A stretch of 64,000 bases of DNA from assembly GCA_021296235.1 (NCBI GenBank), contig JAGWAS010000001.1:1-64000 (forward strand), written 5' to 3'. Both the position numbers and the translations under genes were made by a program. Below, piece after piece: positions 17,356-26,380 of this stretch. The notes under the pieces were generated by a model, which was given only the letters and a program-made list of their open reading frames with translations, did not search any database and was not told the origin of the DNA. This DNA comes from Paracoccaceae bacterium. Lineage in GTDB: Bacteria > Pseudomonadota > Alphaproteobacteria > Rhodobacterales > Rhodobacteraceae. Numbering within the stretch: position 1 is the stretch's first letter; the number at the start of each line of letters is the position of its first letter.

Positions 17356-18036
17356 ATGACATTCTCGATCCTGGGGCTGTGCAATCGGACCGGCATGATC
17401 GGCACTGCAATTGCAACTTCGTCGATTTGCGTGGGAGCACGGTGCCCATGGGTCCGCACCGGTGTCGGTGCGGTGTCGACCCAGAACATAACCTTGCCGT
17501 CCATTGGCCCCTTGGTTCTCGACCGACTTGAGGAAGGCAGAACTGCAGGCGAAGCCCTCAACGACATCATGGGATCAATCGATCAAGGCGAATACAGGCA
17601 GGTCATCGTCATCGACAACGTTGGGCGCTCGGCGGGAATTTCCGGAGCAAAAACGCTTGGTACATACGCCATGAAGGCGGGTGAGAGCTGCATTGCAGCT
17701 GGAAATCTCCTGCACAGCGAAGAATTGCCACAGGTCATGACAAAGTGTTTTGAGGAATGTGCCGATGAGCATCTGGCAGGCAGGCTGCTGACCGCGCTGG
17801 AGGCTGGTCTGCACAAGGCCGGCGGCGAGGAGGGGTCCGTCCATTCCTCGGCAATCCTGGTGCATGCAAATCAAGTCTGGCCACTTGTGGATCTGAGGGT
17901 TGACTGGGATGACAGTGACCCCGTGCTGGCGCTGAGGAAACTGTGGGCCGATTATGAGCCGCAAATGGAGGATTACATTACAAGGGCACTCAACCCTGCG
18001 GCTGCCCCAAGTTACGGAGTTCCCGGTGATGAGTAG
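17356..18036 (+). CDS. DUF1028 family protein (Ntn-hydrolase-like)
   Basis: A 226-residue protein matching DUF1028. It starts MTFSILGLCNRTGMIGTAIAT, and has CPWVRTGVGAVSTQNITLPSIG and later AGNLLHSEELPQVM, AGLHKAGGEEGSVHSSAILV and VDWDDSDPVLALRKLWADY. The family resembles Ntn hydrolases, and members often sit beside RidA and amino-group catabolic genes. It follows the RidA gene by four bases and ends the operon. A hydrolase of an amide or amino-aromatic intermediate is plausible but unproven. Confidence 0.85.
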   Translation: MTFSILGLCNRTGMIGTAIATSSICVGARCPWVRTGVGAVSTQNITLPSIGPLVLDRLEEGRTAGEALNDIMGSIDQGEYRQVIVIDNVGRSAGISGAKTLGTYAMKAGESCIAAGNLLHSEELPQVMTKCFEECADEHLAGRLLTALEAGLHKAGGEEGSVHSSAILVHANQVWPLVDLRVDWDDSDPVLALRKLWADYEPQMEDYITRALNPAAAPSYGVPGDE

Positions 18037-18077
18037 GAGTTCGGTGCAGGAATTCGCCGTCCAGGTTTGGAATTGCC

Positions 18078-20153
18078 TCAATCGGCAAGCGCGACCAACT
18101 CGCGCCTGAACGAAACGCAATCGGGGTCGATCACACCGCTGTCCAACTCCTCGGCGAACTTTCTGCCGGCGAATACGGCGTGCGCAATGGTTGCAGGTGC
18201 TTGTGCATCGCCCAACACGGCCAGCAATTCGATTCCTGCATCGGACCATTGCTCCTTCCGGGAATTGAGGTCCCGATAGAGTGTGTCGTTTGGGATTCGT
18301 GATGTCACAGGCACCACGCAATCTGCTTCAAGCTGGGTTTCGGCACCGGTGTAACCGCAGGAAAATTCAACAACCCCATCATCGGTTCCGGTCAGAATCA
18401 TGTTCGGCAATATGGTTACGCCCATCTCCAGCAGCCGTCGCTGGATCACATGCTGTTCCATGGTGTTGCGGGTCCAAGTGGAAACCTCGGATGCGGGGGT
18501 AACCAAGGAAACACTGAATCCCTCCGTTGCCAGCAGTTCTGCAAGCACACCTGCCATGTAGTAGTGATCATCATCCCAGATCACGACGCTCCTTCCGGAA
18601 GGCCGTCTGCCGTCAATGAGTTGGTCAGGATCAAGGATCTCGGCGTCTCCAGAGAAGGCAATTGGCATCGTCCAATGATGCCCAACCCCATCCGATCGCC
18701 AGTACGAACCGGTTGCCAGCGCAATCCTCGAATAGTCGAGTTCCATGATTTCATCGGCAGTCAGTTCATGTCCAAGAAACAATTCGACGTTCGGCAGGCC
18801 AATAAGCTGCTGCAGGCGGTAATCCCGCACCCTGATCCAAGCGGCCAATCCGGGCAGGGATGCCTCCCTTGAAACTCGACCGCCCAACTCGCCGTTTGAC
18901 TCAGCCAAGGCCACATCATAGCCGCGCTTTCCCAGCATTTGGGCAGCCTCCATGCCGGCAGGGCCTCCGCCGATGACCAAGACTGGTTTTTCAGACTCCC
19001 GCGGCCTAATGCGCTCCGGATGCCAACCACGTCGCCACTCCTCTCCCATCGCGGGATTCTGCGTGCACCGGATCGGCGACATGGTGAAATCTCCCGAAAC
19101 GCAGATGTTGCAGCCAATGCATTCCCGGATGTCTTCGGTTCGATTTTCTTCGATTTTCTTGGGAAGGAATGGATCGGCTATTGAAGGGCGGGCACAGCCG
19201 ATGAAGTCAAGCATCCCCTTCTGGACCAGTGAAACCATTCTGTCCGGAGAAGTGTAGCGTCCAACCCCCACTACAGGTTTTGTTGTCAAACCCTTGATGT
19301 TCCTGAAGTAATCCTCTTGAGCCCCTTCGGGGGAAAAGCGAGAGGTTCGGCTGTCATTTTCCCAGCCGGCAAGGCACACATCCCAGAGATCCGGGAGTTC
19401 AGCGAGCATGCCAATCATGTCCTCGACCTCAGCCCTTTCAAGCCCATCCGATCCCATCAGCTCGTCAAGCGAAATCCGGCATGGCACGGCGCAGGCCCCT
19501 CCGACCGCATCTTTGGTTTCAATCAGGATTTCCCGAAGAAGCCGCACCCTGTTCTCAAGGCTGCCGCCGTATTCGTCGGTGCGCTGGTTGTATCTGCGGG
19601 ACAGGAAATGATGAAAAAACCCGAGGGCATGGCCGGCATAGACATAGACAAGATCGAACCCGGCCCGCCTGCCCCGCACGGCCGCATTCCTGTGCCAGCG
19701 CCTGATGTTTCGGATGTCGTCCAAATCCATTTCACGCGCTTGCACCGGATCGTAGGTGAAGCTCGCAACCGGCAGCGCCGTGGGTGCCATCGGCACCTCC
19801 CTGCCATAGAGATTCGGTCCGTTGAGGCCATTGTAGGCAAGTTCGATTCCGGCAAGCGCGTTGTGCTCATGAATGCGATCGGCCATCTTCGCAAGCATTG
19901 GGATGTCTCTGTCGTCCCAGAGACGCAGTTCAATGAATGGGTTGATATCGGAAGTTGGATGTATCTCCACCTGTTCGGTGCAAACCACAGCCCAACCGCC
20001 TTCCGCCTTTACGCCCCGCATTTGAGCAACCGCACTTGGATCTCGGTAACCCATGCCGTTGCAGTGGGGCACCTGATAGAATCGATTTTTGGCGGTAACC
20101 GGCCCGATCCGGACCGGCTCGAACAGGATGGCGTAGCGGGCGTTCACGTTCAC
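18078..20153 (-). CDS. TMADH/dimethylglycine-demethylase-like Fe-S flavoprotein
   Basis: A 691-residue oxidoreductase of the old-yellow-enzyme/2,4-dienoyl-CoA reductase-like group. An N-terminal FMN TIM barrel (about 1-335; FEPVRIGPVTAKNRFYQVP, RTDEYGGSLENRVRL) is followed by a 4Fe-4S site (ECIGCNIC with a later Cys in PIRCTQNP) and a C-terminal nucleotide-binding/FAD-like region (PVLVIGGGPAGMEAAQMLGK). The active-site segment YVYAGHALGF resembles the Tyr/His region of trimethylamine dehydrogenase. The order of domains and the Cys spacing fit TMADH, DgcA and N-methyl-amino-acid demethylases better than dienoyl-CoA reductase. It is the last gene of a Pot-type importer operon, 49 bases after the binding protein, so it probably oxidises the imported amine. 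Confidence 0.82.
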   Translation of the reverse strand: MNVNARYAILFEPVRIGPVTAKNRFYQVPHCNGMGYRDPSAVAQMRGVKAEGGWAVVCTEQVEIHPTSDINPFIELRLWDDRDIPMLAKMADRIHEHNALAGIELAYNGLNGPNLYGREVPMAPTALPVASFTYDPVQAREMDLDDIRNIRRWHRNAAVRGRRAGFDLVYVYAGHALGFFHHFLSRRYNQRTDEYGGSLENRVRLLREILIETKDAVGGACAVPCRISLDELMGSDGLERAEVEDMIGMLAELPDLWDVCLAGWENDSRTSRFSPEGAQEDYFRNIKGLTTKPVVGVGRYTSPDRMVSLVQKGMLDFIGCARPSIADPFLPKKIEENRTEDIRECIGCNICVSGDFTMSPIRCTQNPAMGEEWRRGWHPERIRPRESEKPVLVIGGGPAGMEAAQMLGKRGYDVALAESNGELGGRVSREASLPGLAAWIRVRDYRLQQLIGLPNVELFLGHELTADEIMELDYSRIALATGSYWRSDGVGHHWTMPIAFSGDAEILDPDQLIDGRRPSGRSVVIWDDDHYYMAGVLAELLATEGFSVSLVTPASEVSTWTRNTMEQHVIQRRLLEMGVTILPNMILTGTDDGVVEFSCGYTGAETQLEADCVVPVTSRIPNDTLYRDLNSRKEQWSDAGIELLAVLGDAQAPATIAHAVFAGRKFAEELDSGVIDPDCVSFRRELVALAD

Positions 20154-20170
20154 TGTTGCCGGGATGGTGG

Positions 20171-20197
20171 GCGGCGGGGAGCAGGTTTCCCCGCCGC
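20171..20197 (-). promoter_or_regulatory. intercistronic hairpin after the binding-protein gene
   Basis: GCGGCGGGGA pairs perfectly with TCCCCGCCGC over ten base pairs with a seven-base loop. On the transcribed strand it lies about five bases after the potD-like stop codon and before the oxidoreductase start, with no U-tract afterwards. It fits an mRNA-stabilising or partial-attenuation element. Confidence 0.6.
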
Positions 20198-20202
20198 GTC
20201 AA

Positions 20203-21237
20203 CTATTTCTTAAGTCGTGTCCAGATGGCATCATAAACTTCCTGCGTTGCCTGATCGCAGACCTGAATGAAGGTGCCCGCAGGTGCGTCCGCCGGGGGTA
20301 TGGCTTCCGGCTGCGACTTCAAACCCTCTTCAAGAAGGTCGACCACTCCTTTGACGCCGGCACTGTAGCGGGCAAAATTCGTTACCGCCGCCACATTTTC
20401 CGGCTCCAGCAGGAAGTCCATGAATTTGAGTGCATTATCCCGGTTGGGTGCATCCTGAAGCAGTACGACATTGTCCATCCAGACGATCAACCCTTCTCTC
20501 GGATAGGAGTATTCGACATTGGCTCCTTCCTCCCGGGCCTTTGAGGAAAAGCCGTTCCAAATCATTCCGACCGCAGCATCACCGGACACGAGCACATCCT
20601 TTGCACCATCGGAATTGAACGACGCCCAATGACCTTTGGCCGATTGAAGGAGATCGTCCAGCGCCTTGAGTTGCTCGCGATCATTCGTGCACTGTGGAAT
20701 TCCCAAATGCATTGATGCAAGGAGCATGACCTCACCCTGAGAATCGAGAATGTTGATCCTTCCCTTCAACTCATCCGGCGGGTCAAAGACAATTGCCGTT
20801 GTCCTTATGTCCCCGGCATACACATCACGGTTGACCGAGAAGCTGGTTGATCCCCACTGGTAGGGTATTGAGTGTTTCCGTCCCGGATCAAACGGAACTT
20901 CCAGCCACTGCGTCTCAATGTTGTCCATGTTGGCGAGTTCCCCGTCGGCGATCGTGTCAAGGAGCCCCTCGCCGATCATTATCTCGACCATGTAATCGCC
21001 TGGAACCGCAACGTCATAGGTTCCCATTTTGCCGGCCTTGAGATTCGCCAGCATGGCCTCGTTGGAATCGAAGGTGTCCATGGTGACCTCAATTCCGGTT
21101 TCCGCAGAAAACTTGTCCAACAGCTCTTGGGGAATGTATTCAAACCAATGATAAATCGATAACTTGCCCTCGGCTGAAACCATTCCGGCCGGCATCAATG
21201 CGGCGGCTGCCAGCGCAAGCGTCAGTTTCCTCAGCAT
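20203..21237 (-). CDS. ABC transporter periplasmic binding protein, spermidine/putrescine (PotD) type
   Basis: A 344-residue secreted binding protein. The N-terminal signal peptide (MLRKLTLALAAAALMPAGMVSAEG) is followed by LSIYHWFEYIPQELLDKFSAETGI, typical of the PotD/PotF group. Other typical stretches are YDVAVPGDYMVEIMI, DPGRKHSIPYQWGSTSFSVN and AAVGMIWNGFSSKA. ATG 21237 has GGAGGG upstream. It follows the two permease genes and is followed by a perfect hairpin and the TMADH-like flavoprotein gene. That context suggests an amine or N-methylated compound rather than simple polyamines; the ligand cannot be read from sequence alone. Confidence 0.9.
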   Translation of the reverse strand: MLRKLTLALAAAALMPAGMVSAEGKLSIYHWFEYIPQELLDKFSAETGIEVTMDTFDSNEAMLANLKAGKMGTYDVAVPGDYMVEIMIGEGLLDTIADGELANMDNIETQWLEVPFDPGRKHSIPYQWGSTSFSVNRDVYAGDIRTTAIVFDPPDELKGRINILDSQGEVMLLASMHLGIPQCTNDREQLKALDDLLQSAKGHWASFNSDGAKDVLVSGDAAVGMIWNGFSSKAREEGANVEYSYPREGLIVWMDNVVLLQDAPNRDNALKFMDFLLEPENVAAVTNFARYSAGVKGVVDLLEEGLKSQPEAIPPADAPAGTFIQVCDQATQEVYDAIWTRLKK

Positions 21238-21272
21238 TTCCGAGCCCTCCTCTTCGTTCTTCCCACAGAAGA

Positions 21273-22109
21273 TTAGCTGCCGCGTTTTCCGGAACGGCTT
21301 CGGCCACCCCGGTTTCCCAAACTGCCAACCATGTAGGAAACACTAACAAACAGACTCGAGACCAGCAACAGCAAGGTCGACAGTGCCATGATGTTGGGTT
21401 TGATCCCTTGCTTAACCGCTCCAAATATTGCCGTCGGCAGGGTCTCCACTCCGGAACCCTTGATGAAGTTTGTTATTATGAAATCATCCAGAGAAATAAT
21501 GAACGCCAGAAGAAATCCCGCCAACACGCCGGGCATCATGAGCGGCAACAGCACATGGCGGAAAATCTGTCCGCGATCGGCATAGAGATCCTGTGCGGCT
21601 TCCTCGTAGTGTGGTTCAATCCCTTGAAGGCGTGCGGCAATCGGCAGGAACGCAAATGGAATGCAAAACACGACATGGGCAATCAGGATCGAACCGTAGC
21701 CGAGGACAAGCCCTATTGCACTGAAGAAGATCAGCGTGGCAACAGCGGTAACGATTTCAGGGACCATTATCGGCATGGTCAGCAGCGCGAAACTGAGAGC
21801 CTTGCCGCGAAACCAACCTCCCCGAACCATTCCCAGCGCTGCCGCGGTTGCAATTGAGGTTGAGAGGATTGCGGCGGCCGTCGCGATCGTTACCGAATTC
21901 CATGCCGCCGACTTGAATTTCGCTGATTCCGTGCCAACGAACACCTCATGGTACCAGCGCAGGCTGAATCCGCCCCACACCGTTATCGATTGTGATGCGT
22001 TGAAGCTATAGCCCATGACCACAACGAGAGGCGCATAAAGGATGAAAAGACAGGCAAGGGTTGCCGAAAGAAAACCCGGATAGTGCCTTACGGCGGAATT
22101 TCGTGCCAT
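21273..22109 (-). CDS. ABC transporter permease, PotC type
   Basis: A 278-residue inner-membrane permease with about six helices. The binding-protein-dependent transport motif is around [26 protein letters not shown], the loop that docks on the ATPase. [21 protein letters not shown] and [18 protein letters not shown] are typical of PotC. Its start lies one base after the end of the PotB-type gene, so they are translated together. The C-terminus carries a basic tail ([14 protein letters not shown]). Confidence 0.9.
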   Translation of the reverse strand: MARNSAVRHYPGFLSATLACLFILYAPLVVVMGYSFNASQSITVWGGFSLRWYHEVFVGTESAKFKSAAWNSVTIATAAAILSTSIATAAALGMVRGGWFRGKALSFALLTMPIMVPEIVTAVATLIFFSAIGLVLGYGSILIAHVVFCIPFAFLPIAARLQGIEPHYEEAAQDLYADRGQIFRHVLLPLMMPGVLAGFLLAFIISLDDFIITNFIKGSGVETLPTAIFGAVKQGIKPNIMALSTLLLLVSSLFVSVSYMVGSLGNRGGRSRSGKRGS

Positions 22110-22110
22110 G

Positions 22111-23031
22111 CTATCCCACCTCCGTTCTGGACTGCTGGCGGGCGTGAATCATCAAAGCGATCAGAACCATTGAAAGCAGGATCATTGCCACAGCGGCACC
22201 GAACGGCCAATTTCCGGCATTTCCCTTGAACTGTTCCTCAATCAGCGAACCGATCATGAAGTTTTTGGCGCCGCCCAAAAGATCCGGGGCCAGGAAGGCG
22301 CCAAGACTTGGAATGAAGACCAAAATGCAACCGGCCACGATCCCGGGTCTCACCACAGGAAACACCACCCGGCGGAGAATTGTCCACCGGCCCGCATACA
22401 GGTCGGCTGCCGCTTCCGACAACGAAAAGTCGTATCGTTCAACCGAAGCATAGACGGGCAGTACCATGAAGGGCAGGTAGGAATAGAAGAGGCCGAGTTG
22501 AACCGCAAAATCGGTGTTGATGAGCGTCAACGGCTGCGAAATCGCTCCAAGTGCCAGAAGGAGTTCATTCAGCGGCCCGTTGTCCCTGATCAGGAACTTC
22601 ATTGAGACGGTCCGGATGAGGAGATTGACCCAATAAGGCACGGTAACGAGAAAAAGCCAAACCATGCGGTGGCGGCTATCCCTTGTGGCAATGAAATAGG
22701 CAGTCGGAAATCCCAGGATAAGGCACAGGACGGTAGCCACAGCGGCTTGAAGGATGGATCGGCAGAAGATCGTGATATAGGTCCATTCGATCGTTGGCGG
22801 TTCATCACCAAACAATCCGCGGTCGAATATGAACTGATCATAGGCGGCAAGGGAAAATTCCCAAATAACCCCTCCCCTGAATTCCTTCGTAAGAAATGAG
22901 AAAACAAGCATCAGAAAGACGGGAACCAGAAGGAATACGCCGATCACCAACCATGACGGCAACAACAGCGCCGTCCTGACGGATCGAAAGGCCCCCGACC
23001 GGTTCAGCCTGTCGTTACCTGCTCCAGTCAT
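22111..23031 (-). CDS. ABC transporter permease, PotB type
   Basis: A 306-residue inner-membrane permease. The first helix [24 protein letters not shown] and the loop [29 protein letters not shown] are typical of PotB-type subunits. Its ATG overlaps the TGA of the ATPase gene (TGATG). With the PotC-type partner it forms the heterodimeric channel of the importer. Confidence 0.9.
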   Translation of the reverse strand: MTGAGNDRLNRSGAFRSVRTALLLPSWLVIGVFLLVPVFLMLVFSFLTKEFRGGVIWEFSLAAYDQFIFDRGLFGDEPPTIEWTYITIFCRSILQAAVATVLCLILGFPTAYFIATRDSRHRMVWLFLVTVPYWVNLLIRTVSMKFLIRDNGPLNELLLALGAISQPLTLINTDFAVQLGLFYSYLPFMVLPVYASVERYDFSLSEAAADLYAGRWTILRRVVFPVVRPGIVAGCILVFIPSLGAFLAPDLLGGAKNFMIGSLIEEQFKGNAGNWPFGAAVAMILLSMVLIALMIHARQQSRTEVG

Positions 23032-24119
23032 CAGTCCGCAAGGACGCGCGCTGCGCCATCCTCAATCCTGAGTCCGACCCGATCGCCGGTCCGGAACCGC
23101 GACATGTCGGAGCCAAAATTCTGGCACCGCACGAGCAGTGACATCCCACCATCGATCTTGACGCGATACTGTGTGTCGGTGCCGAGATAAACGGCCTGGG
23201 ACACTACACCTTCAAGGCCCCCGGCCTGCGGATCGGCGATCAGGCCAATTTTTTCGGGCCGCAAGAGGATGACGCGCTTACTTCCGGATGGAGCTGGCGC
23301 GGCACCTCCGCAGCTTACGATGTGGCCGTTTGGAAGCCTGTATTGGCAGAGGCCATCTGCTTTGCCGGCAAGTTCGGCGTCAATGAAATTCGCCTCCCCG
23401 ATGAAATTGGCAACGAACCTGTTCAACGGATTGTCATAGATTTCCCTGGCATCGCCCGTCTGCTGTATCGTTCCATCCGACATGACCGCAATCCGATCGG
23501 ACATGGCCAATGCCTCCTCCTGATCATGAGTAACGAAGACAAATGTGATGCCGGTGTCCTTCTGCAGTTGCTTTAGTTCAAGCCTCATGGCTTGCCGCAG
23601 CTTCAGATCCAGTGCCGAAAGTGGCTCATCCAGCAGCAGAACCTTTGGTCCCGGAGCGATTGCCCTGGCCAACGCGGCCCGCTGCTGCTGTCCACCCGAC
23701 AGCTGATGCGGCCGCCTGTCCGCCAACTTCTCAAGATGGACCAGGCCAAGCATGCGCTGGACGGTTTCATTGATCCTACTTTTGTCGAACCCTTTCATTC
23801 TCAGGCCAAACGCCACATTTTCGGACACCGTCATGTGGGGAAACAAGGCATAGTGCTGGAAAACCGTGTTGACCGGTCGCTTGTGTGGCGGCAGGCCCTC
23901 CAATTCCTGCCCGTAGAGCAGAATCTGCCCTTCGCTGACATCTTCAAATCCTGCAATAAGCCGAAGGAGAGTGGTTTTTCCGCATCCTGACGGCCCGAGA
24001 AGCGTGAAGAACTCGTTGTCCGGGATCGACAACGATGCGCTGCTCAACGCCACAAAATCTCCGAAGCGCTTTCCGACATTTCGGATCTCGACTGCGATTG
24101 ACTGTTTGTCGGTGGCCAA
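23031..24119 (-). CDS. ABC transporter ATP-binding protein, PotA type
   Basis: A 362-residue ATPase. Walker A GPSGCGKTT, signature LSGGQQQRAALARA, Walker B KVLLLDEPLSALD and the H-loop FVFVTHDQEEAL are complete, followed by the C-terminal TOBE domain found in PotA. The track start (TTG 24173) adds an unlikely N-terminus. TTG 24119, preceded by GAAGGTGA at six bases, gives LATDKQSIAVEIRNVGKRFG and the usual length, so I prefer it. First gene of the potABCD-flavoprotein operon; the 120 bases upstream separate it from the Tau-type permease gene and may hold the promoter. Confidence 0.9.
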   Translation of the reverse strand: MATDKQSIAVEIRNVGKRFGDFVALSSASLSIPDNEFFTLLGPSGCGKTTLLRLIAGFEDVSEGQILLYGQELEGLPPHKRPVNTVFQHYALFPHMTVSENVAFGLRMKGFDKSRINETVQRMLGLVHLEKLADRRPHQLSGGQQQRAALARAIAPGPKVLLLDEPLSALDLKLRQAMRLELKQLQKDTGITFVFVTHDQEEALAMSDRIAVMSDGTIQQTGDAREIYDNPLNRFVANFIGEANFIDAELAGKADGLCQYRLPNGHIVSCGGAAPAPSGSKRVILLRPEKIGLIADPQAGGLEGVVSQAVYLGTDTQYRVKIDGGMSLLVRCQNFGSDMSRFRTGDRVGLRIEDGAARVLAD

Positions 24120-24241
24120 GAATTCACCTTCGACACAACGGAGGCGATCCAATGGCCGCAAACGGGCAATCAAACTCCCCCCAGGATGGTTTGCCTACAA
24201 TATCGCAGGGGGGTGTTGAATGCTCGGGGCACATCCCGCCG

Positions 24242-25510
24242 TCATGCGCGCCCCTTCCAAGGAACAAGAATGCGCTCCAGGCTGCGCATGAGAATGTCAA
24301 TTCCGTAGCCGACGATACCAATCAATATGATGCCCATGACGACAATATCGGTGAGTTGAAATTTGGCCGCGGCAACGATCATCTGCCCTGCACCCTTCTC
24401 GGCCGCAACCAATTCGGCTGCCACAACCGTGCCCCAGCACACGCCCATGGCAACACGCGCACCGGTAAAGATCTCTGGAAGGGAATTGGGAACGATCACG
24501 TGACGCATGATTTGCCAACGGGATGCGCCCAAGGAATAAGCGGCGTGGATTTTTGAAATGTTCACACCTGAAACTCCGGCTCTGGCCGCGATGGTCATTA
24601 TCCAAAGGGCCGCCAGGAACAAGAGAACGATCTTTCCGGTTTCATCGATTCCGAACCAGATAATAATCAGAGGAATCAAGGCCAAGGGCGGAACCGGCCG
24701 CATGAATTCCACGATTGGATCAAACCACCCACGAAACCAGTTGGACAGTCCCATGGCATATCCGAGCGGAATGCCAACAATGCAACCAATGGCAAATCCG
24801 GCCAAAACGCGAAGCAGCGACCACCCCAAATGCTCAATCAGCGTGAAATTTCTGTAACCCTTTGAGGCAATTTCAACGAGTCGGGACCACACATCCTCGG
24901 GAGGAGGCAGCCAGATCTTTTCCATCTGCCAACCCTCGGTCGGTTCAAAATTGAGTGAACCCTTTGGCGTCATCAACACGGTGCCGTCTGCAATCTCCAC
25001 CTTGGTTTCAGAGTCAATCGGGCTCCCGTTGATGGCCACGATGCGATAGCCTTCATCCTTTGAACCTTCATCATTGCGAGAACTACGTATCAGCCCACTT
25101 CGTCCAGCCTGAATCGTAACCGAGTCATCCTTGGCAAAGCCTGTGTCGTCACCCTTTGTTGCCGGGGCATCAACTATTTCCCCAACGCGGTGCACGCGAA
25201 CGAACACCGTAGCGTCGTCCTTCTCGCCTGCGGCGTTCTCAGCAGTGTAACTGAATGACGTATCGCCGATGAATGGACCGGGGACATGAAACAGCGTCAG
25301 TTTTGAACCGGTAAAGGCGCCCCAAATCAGAAAGATGCCCACAATTGAGATGATTGTTGCTGCACGATCAGGGATCACGGCACTTTCGTCGCCAAATGTT
25401 ACGGTTTTCAATGATGTGAAATCAGCCCGTGACTTCACAAATCTGGACACGACGCGAACGATGATGAACGCCAGGATGAATGTGGCCACATAGATCAGTG
25501 CAATTATCAC
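24242..25510 (-). CDS. Tau/Ssu-type ABC permease with an extra VCBS/cadherin-like periplasmic domain
   Basis: A 422-residue permease. The C-terminal half (about 215-422) is a normal TauC/SsuC-type unit, with EHLGWSLLRVLAGFAIGCIVGIPLG, FDPIVEFMRPVPPLALIPLIIIWFG and the ATPase-docking loop AAYSLGASRWQIMRHVIVPNSLPEI. The N-terminal half is unusual: a first helix, a second helix (IISIVGIFLIWGAF) and then about 120 residues outside. This insert has FSYTAENAAGEKDDATVFVRV, ATKGDDTGFAKDDSVTIQAG and YRIVAINGSPID...MTPKGSLNFEPTEGW, the pattern of VCBS/tandem cadherin-like repeats of adhesins. Typical TauC proteins have about 250-280 residues. It overlaps the ATPase gene by four bases. Confidence 0.85.
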   Translation of the reverse strand: MIIALIYVATFILAFIIVRVVSRFVKSRADFTSLKTVTFGDESAVIPDRAATIISIVGIFLIWGAFTGSKLTLFHVPGPFIGDTSFSYTAENAAGEKDDATVFVRVHRVGEIVDAPATKGDDTGFAKDDSVTIQAGRSGLIRSSRNDEGSKDEGYRIVAINGSPIDSETKVEIADGTVLMTPKGSLNFEPTEGWQMEKIWLPPPEDVWSRLVEIASKGYRNFTLIEHLGWSLLRVLAGFAIGCIVGIPLGYAMGLSNWFRGWFDPIVEFMRPVPPLALIPLIIIWFGIDETGKIVLLFLAALWIMTIAARAGVSGVNISKIHAAYSLGASRWQIMRHVIVPNSLPEIFTGARVAMGVCWGTVVAAELVAAEKGAGQMIVAAAKFQLTDIVVMGIILIGIVGYGIDILMRSLERILVPWKGRA

Positions 25511-26313
25511 GAGACATTCTCCTTTCTGCCCATAATTTCTTCTTCCATGTCCCAGATCATCGACAGGATTTCTTCACGGGTCTGAGAATATCCGTCAATC
25601 TTCTTGATCTCGCGCAGGTCCGCCCCCACACCCATTTCAGCAAATGGCAGCCGATATTCCTTGTGGACACGGCCCGGGCGAGGCGCCATTACCAACAGCC
25701 GTTCGCCAAGCAAAAGTGCCTCTTCAACCGAATGCGTAATCAGGATGATTGTCTTTCCTGTTTCCTTCCAGAGTCGCAGAACCAACCCCTGCATCTTTTC
25801 CCGCGTTAACGCATCGAGTGCACCGAGTGGCTCGTCCATCAAAATGACTTCGGGATCATTTGCAAGACACCTTGCGAGGGCAACGCGCTGCTGCATTCCG
25901 CCGGACAGTTCATAAACTGCCTTCTCCTTGAAATCCTGCAGACCCACGGTTTCAAGCAAATGATCAACTATGTCGTTGCGCTCCGACTTGTCCATGCCCT
26001 TCATGTTCGGTCCAAATGCCACATTCTGGTGGACATTCATCCATTCGAAGAGTGCTCCCTGTTGGAAGACCATTCCGCGTTCAGATGCCGGTCCCGTAAC
26101 CGCAACTCCGTTCAGTTCAACCGACCCGGCCGTTGGCGCCAAAAATCCCGCCAAAATGTTCAATAGCGTGGTCTTTCCGCAACCTGACGGACCAAGTACC
26201 GAGACAATCTCACCGCTCTGGATTTCAAGGTTTATGTCCAAAAGCGCCTGAACATGACTGTTGTTTGCCAGTTCGAAGCGCATGGAAACGTCGCTGATGC
26301 ACAAGCCCTTCAT
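25507..26313 (-). CDS. ABC transporter ATP-binding protein, Tau/Ssu type
   Basis: A 268-residue ATPase. Walker A GPSGCGKTT, signature LSGGMQQRVALARC, Walker B VILMDEPLGALD and H-loop ILITHSVEEALLL are those of the nitrate/sulfonate/taurine group. The ORF extends to 26373, but that stretch lies in the intercistronic hairpin; ATG 26313 begins MKGLCISDVSMRFE, the normal N-terminus. It lies between the binding-protein gene and the permease and overlaps the latter by four bases. Confidence 0.9.
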   Translation of the reverse strand: MKGLCISDVSMRFELANNSHVQALLDINLEIQSGEIVSVLGPSGCGKTTLLNILAGFLAPTAGSVELNGVAVTGPASERGMVFQQGALFEWMNVHQNVAFGPNMKGMDKSERNDIVDHLLETVGLQDFKEKAVYELSGGMQQRVALARCLANDPEVILMDEPLGALDALTREKMQGLVLRLWKETGKTIILITHSVEEALLLGERLLVMAPRPGRVHKEYRLPFAEMGVGADLREIKKIDGYSQTREEILSMIWDMEEEIMGRKENVS

Positions 26314-26341
26314 TTGGTTTTTCCCAACTTGCAAGGTGATG

Positions 26342-26372
26342 TGTGCTGCGGCAGTTGCTTCGCCGCAGCACA
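26342..26372 (-). promoter_or_regulatory. intercistronic hairpin after the binding-protein gene
   Basis: TGTGCTGCGGC pairs perfectly with GCCGCAGCACA (11 bp, nine-base loop). On the transcribed strand it lies nine bases after the binding-protein stop codon and before the ATPase start, with no U-tract. Its position is the same as in the Pot-type operon. Confidence 0.6.
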
Positions 26373-26380
26373 TCGCAGAT

